From Thiobacillus sp. (GTDB lineage Bacteria > Pseudomonadota > Gammaproteobacteria > Burkholderiales > Thiobacillaceae), in contig NZ_JANJXQ010000074.1 of assembly GCF_024708915.1 (NCBI RefSeq), positions 1 to 6,896 of the forward strand: a stretch of 6,896 nucleotides of DNA, in the 5' to 3' direction. Every line of letters begins with the position of its first letter. The first letter of the stretch is position 1. Made by a program: the position numbers and the translations under genes. This document shows positions 3,916 through 6,896 of the stretch, piece by piece. The notes beneath the pieces were generated by a model. The model was not told where the DNA came from. It was given only the letters and a program-made list of their open reading frames with translations, and searched no databases.

Positions 3916-6159
3916 ATGTCTGCCTCTCTGCTGGAAAACCTCAACCCCGAACAGCGCGCTGCGGTGACGTTGCCGCACGAGTCCGCGCTGATTCTGGCGG
4001 GCGCCGGCTCTGGCAAGACGCGCGTGCTGACCACCCGCATGGTGTGGCTGATCCAGAGCGGCCAGGTGTCGCCGCACGGGGTGCTGGCGGTGACTTTCAC
4101 CAACAAGGCGGCGAAGGAAATGCTGACGCGGATTTCGGCGATGCTGCCGATCAACACGCGCGGCATGTGGGTCGGCACCTTTCATGGCCTGGCCAACCGG
4201 CTGTTGCGGATCCATTACCGCGAAGCCGGCCTGCCGCAGTCGTTCCAGATCCTCGACAGCTCGGATCAACTGTCTGCAATCAAGCGGCTGATGAAGGCGA
4301 TGAACGTCGACACCGAGAAATACGAGCCGAAGAAGGTGCAGTGGTTCATCAATGGCCACAAGGAAGCCGGCCGGCGCGCGCGCGACGCCGAGGCCCACGA
4401 CGAATACTCGATGCGGCTGGCCGAACTGTACGAGGCCTACGATGCGCAGTGTCAGCGCGAAGGGGTGGCGGACTTCCCCGAGCTGCTGCTGCGTTCCTAC
4501 GAACTGCTGTATCGCAACGAGCCGCTGCGCGAGCATTACCGCGACCGCTTCAAGCACATCCTGATCGACGAGTTCCAGGACACCAACACCTTGCAGTACC
4601 GCTGGCTGAAGCTGTTCGCCGGGCCGCACACCGCGCTGTTCGCGGTCGGCGACGACGACCAGTCGATCTACGCCTTCCGCGGCGCCAACACTGCCAACAT
4701 GGCGGAGTTCGAGCGCGAGTTCGCGCACGGCAACGTGATCAAGCTGGAGCAGAACTACCGCAGTCACGGCCACATCCTCACCGCCGCCAACACGCTGATC
4801 GCGCAGAACGCGCACCGCCTCGGCAAGAACCTGTGGACGGCGAAGGGCGACGGCGAGCCGATCCGCGTGTTCGAAGCCTATTCCGACCAGGACGAGGCGA
4901 GCTTCGTCGTCGACGAGGTGCGCGCGCTCAACCGCGAGGGCGTGGCGCTGTCCGACATGGCGCTCTTGTACCGCTCCAACGCGCAGTCGCGGGTGCTCGA
5001 GCACGCGCTGTTCTCGGCCGGTGTGCCGTACCGGGTGTACGGCGGCCTGCGCTTCTTCGAGCGCCAGGAGATCAAGCACGCGCTCGCCTACCTGCGCCTC
5101 TTGACCCATCCCGAGGACGACGGCGCCTTCCTGCGCGTGGTCAACTTCCCCGCGCGCGGCATCGGTGCGCGCACCCTCGAGCAGCTCGCCGACAACGCGG
5201 CGCGGTCGGGCAGCAGCCTATGGCAGGCCGCCTGTACGAGCGGTGGCAAGGTCGCCGGCTTCGCGAAACGGGTCGAGGAGATGAAGGCCGCCATCGCCGG
5301 CCTCACGCTCGCGGAGACGATCGACCACGTCGTCGAGACCAGCGGTCTCGCGGATTACTACAGCGCCGACAAGGATGGCGCCGACCGGCTGGAAAACCTC
5401 AACGAGCTCGTCAATGCGGCGGCGCTGTTCGCTGAAGAATCGGGTTCCGTGGATGCATTGGGTTCCGGCGCCGCACCCGAGGGATCGGCCCCCGACGCAA
5501 GCCGGTCCGATCTCGGCCGCTTTGGCTCCGACGTGACGCCTGAGGCGTCAGTCTCCACCGAAACGCCCCAGTCCGAGCTGGATCGTTTTCTCGCCCATGC
5601 CGCGCTCGAGGCCGGCGAGCACCAGGCCGGCGCCGGCCTCGACGCGCTGCAGCTGATGACGGTGCATGCCGCCAAGGGGCTGGAATTCCACGCCGTCTTC
5701 ATCACCGGCCTGGAGGAAGGACTGTTCCCGCACGAGCAGAGCGTGCACGAGGAAAGCGGACTGGAAGAGGAGAGGCGACTGATGTACGTCGCGATCACCC
5801 GCGCGCGGCGCCGCCTCTACCTGTCGCACGCGCAGTCGCGCATGCTGCACGGCCAGATCCGCTACGGCATCCCGTCGCGTTTCCTCGCCGAACTGCCGGA
5901 GCAGGTGCTGCTGCACCTCAACCGTCGCAGCGAGCCGGCCTACACGTCAGGCAAGCTCGGCGCACCGGCGGCGCGCAGCCCGCAGGCCGGTGCCGACACC
6001 GGCTTCAAGGTCGGGCAGAGCGTCGCCCACGCCAAGTTCGGCACCGGCATCATCATCGACTTCGAGGGGCGCGGCAGCGACGCACGCGTCCAGGTGAAAT
6101 TCCGCGACGCCGGCACCAAGTGGCTGGCGCTGGCTTACGCCAAGCTGTCGCCGGCCTGA
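3916..6159 (+). CDS. uvrD: ATP-dependent DNA helicase UvrD/PcrA, superfamily 1
   Basis: A 747-residue 3'-5' helicase for nucleotide excision and mismatch repair and for clearing stalled RNA polymerase or recombinase. The motifs are in order: Q motif LNPEQ (9-13), Walker A GAGSGKT (29-35), Ia TFTNKAAKEM (60-69), GTFHG (87-91), Walker B LIDEFQDTN (216-224), III GDDDQSIYAFRGA (245-257), IV LEQNYRS (277-283), V MTVHAAKGLEF (581-591), VI RRLMYVAITRARRRLYL (620-636). A C-terminal Tudor-like domain, VGQSVAHAKFGTG to WLALAYAKL (about 699-744), supports UvrD/PcrA over Rep. Residues about 513-552 are an extra Ser/Ala/Gly/Pro/Glu-rich linker. I chose ATG 3916 because homology begins at MSASLLENLNPEQ; TTG 3892 would add 8 residues but coincides with the predicted transcript start. 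No clear ribosome site is visible. The 3' end overlaps a convergent gene by 25 bases. Confidence 0.95.
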   Translation: MSASLLENLNPEQRAAVTLPHESALILAGAGSGKTRVLTTRMVWLIQSGQVSPHGVLAVTFTNKAAKEMLTRISAMLPINTRGMWVGTFHGLANRLLRIHYREAGLPQSFQILDSSDQLSAIKRLMKAMNVDTEKYEPKKVQWFINGHKEAGRRARDAEAHDEYSMRLAELYEAYDAQCQREGVADFPELLLRSYELLYRNEPLREHYRDRFKHILIDEFQDTNTLQYRWLKLFAGPHTALFAVGDDDQSIYAFRGANTANMAEFEREFAHGNVIKLEQNYRSHGHILTAANTLIAQNAHRLGKNLWTAKGDGEPIRVFEAYSDQDEASFVVDEVRALNREGVALSDMALLYRSNAQSRVLEHALFSAGVPYRVYGGLRFFERQEIKHALAYLRLLTHPEDDGAFLRVVNFPARGIGARTLEQLADNAARSGSSLWQAACTSGGKVAGFAKRVEEMKAAIAGLTLAETIDHVVETSGLADYYSADKDGADRLENLNELVNAAALFAEESGSVDALGSGAAPEGSAPDASRSDLGRFGSDVTPEASVSTETPQSELDRFLAHAALEAGEHQAGAGLDALQLMTVHAAKGLEFHAVFITGLEEGLFPHEQSVHEESGLEEERRLMYVAITRARRRLYLSHAQSRMLHGQIRYGIPSRFLAELPEQVLLHLNRRSEPAYTSGKLGAPAARSPQAGADTGFKVGQSVAHAKFGTGIIIDFEGRGSDARVQVKFRDAGTKWLALAYAKLSPA
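5442..5467. repeat. Short direct repeat inside uvrD
   Basis: GGGTTCCG occurs at 5442-5449 and again at 5460-5467, an 18-base step that keeps the reading frame (GSVDAL then GSGAAP). Related GG(C/T)TCCG-like words follow near 5503 and 5524. It marks the start of the low-complexity insertion and suggests growth by slippage or duplication. Confidence 0.5.
5483..5512. repeat. Inverted repeat GATCGG/CCGATC inside uvrD
   Basis: GATCGG at 5483-5488 pairs with CCGATC at 5507-5512 around an 18-base loop within the same insertion. A 6-base match in GC-rich sequence can arise by chance, so this is weak by itself. Confidence 0.3.
5534..5550. repeat. Perfect inverted repeat inside the uvrD insertion
   Basis: TGACGCC (5534-5540) and GGCGTCA (5544-5550) form a perfect 7-base stem with a TGA loop. 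The loop is read out of frame, so the protein continues as VTPEAS at residues 540-545. A hairpin inside a coding linker can be a remnant of an inserted palindromic repeat or an mRNA structure. Confidence 0.55.
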
Positions 6160-6896
6160 GCCGGTTCGGATTCATCGGCCCACACCGCGAAAATCGCCTG
6201 ATACGACGCGTACTGCGCACCGAACAGCACCGGCATCGCAACCAGCAGGCCGAGCATCAGCGGCACCAGCGCGGCAAAGAACAACAATAGGGCTAGCGTA
6301 AAAATAGTGACCAACCAAGCTGCCCAGTTCTTGGCGACCGCCTTGAGGCTCACCCCCAGCGCGGCGGCCGGGCGGGCGCCGCCGAACAGGATCAGCGCGG
6401 GCGCGAACCAGGTCGCCATGATCAGCGGAATGAACAGCAGCAGCCCGGTGAGCATCGCCGGCATCACCTGATTCAGGGTTGCCTGCATTTCCGCCGGATC
6501 CTTTTGCGATTGCGCCGCCTTCATGAAGGCCTGCGGATCGAAGCCCATGCCGACCATCACCTGGCCGATCACCAGCGTGCCGAGCAGCTGCACGGCGCCG
6601 ACCGTCATGAGGGGAATCGCCGGCCCCTTCACGCCCGCGAGAAAGTGCGGCAATTCGAGCTCCTGGCCACTGTCGAGCGCGCGGTAGGCCGCCATGAAGC
6701 CGGCCACCATCAGCGGCGAGGCGAGTTCGGAGAGCGAGCTGCCCACCAGCGGAATCAGGCCGAGCGCCATCACCACGCCGAACAGCACGCCGAACGCGGC
6801 GGACAGCAGCAGCGGGTTCCGCCGATACAGGCGAAACCCCTCGACCACCCACTGCAGGCCCTGGCTCGCGCCGACCTTGCGCGGAATCTCTTGACT
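6135..6896 (-). CDS. BPSS1780-type multi-pass inner-membrane protein, 5' end beyond window
   Basis: The open frame runs from the window edge to a TAA at 6135, giving 253 visible residues with no start codon resolved. A GTG at 6848 is possible, but the frame continues upstream as SQEIPRKVGASQGLQW before VEGFRLYRRNP, which fits the N-terminus of this family, so the true start is probably past base 6896. Several membrane segments are visible: LLLSAAFGVLFGVVMALGL, a stretch around IPLMTVGAVQLLGTLVIG, LLLFIPLIMATWFAPALIL, and a long double hydrophobic region around LVTIFTLALLLFFAALVPLM. The tail is short and acidic (ADESEPAQAGDSLA). The WFAPAL segment followed by SLKAVAKNW is typical of the family, which has no established function. 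Its last 25 coding bases overlap the end of uvrD on the other strand. Confidence 0.83.
   Translation of the reverse strand, partial: SQEIPRKVGASQGLQWVVEGFRLYRRNPLLLSAAFGVLFGVVMALGLIPLVGSSLSELASPLMVAGFMAAYRALDSGQELELPHFLAGVKGPAIPLMTVGAVQLLGTLVIGQVMVGMGFDPQAFMKAAQSQKDPAEMQATLNQVMPAMLTGLLLFIPLIMATWFAPALILFGGARPAAALGVSLKAVAKNWAAWLVTIFTLALLLFFAALVPLMLGLLVAMPVLFGAQYASYQAIFAVWADESEPAQAGDSLA

Noticed and set aside
3889..5109. 406-residue minus-strand open frame opposite uvrD.
   Set aside because: Composition is that of an antisense shadow (rich in Val, Arg, Leu, Gln, His) and it lies over a firmly identified helicase gene.
4044..5435. 463-residue plus-strand open frame in another frame of uvrD.
   Set aside because: Extremely Arg/Ala/Pro-rich, typical of an off-frame reading of GC-rich coding DNA.

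Overview
The window is GC-rich chromosomal DNA of proteobacterial, most likely betaproteobacterial, type. I infer this from the UvrD and PurD sequences, a membrane protein of the BPSS1780 type, and a proteobacterial class I phosphoribulokinase. I cannot name the genus; something near Rhodocyclales or an autotrophic betaproteobacterium would fit. Genes are tightly packed and no insertion sequence, CRISPR array, tRNA or rRNA is visible.

Left part (1-1896, + strand): the 3' end of purD, then 5 bases later a 198-aa FmdE-like protein with a GHACP motif, then a 143-base gap with a strikingly AT-rich leader, then a complete phosphoribulokinase gene (cbbP) closed by a strong intrinsic terminator. No other Calvin-cycle gene is present, so phosphoribulokinase stands apart from any RuBisCO operon here.

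Middle part (1928-3868, - strand): a 512-aa exported PhoX/DUF839-like protein and, upstream of it, a small MoaD/ThiS-like ubiquitin-fold protein that lacks the usual C-terminal Gly-Gly. In the 150-base gap before the phoX-like gene, three TTCAT/TTCAT/GTCAT cores recur at exact 11-base steps. This looks like a PhoB box and suggests phosphate-starvation control.

Right part (3916-6896): a complete uvrD helicase gene on the + strand, divergent from the MoaD-like gene over a 47-base intergenic region. It carries an unusual Ser/Ala/Gly-rich insertion whose DNA contains repeats and a perfect inverted repeat. Its 3' end overlaps by 25 bases the 3' end of a convergent gene for a BPSS1780-type membrane protein, whose start lies beyond the window.

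Most of the window is ordinary housekeeping and metabolic sequence. I find no convincing new multi-gene system. The most interesting points are the candidate Pho box, the MoaD-like protein without Gly-Gly, the repeat-bearing UvrD insertion, and the FmdE-like gene next to purD.
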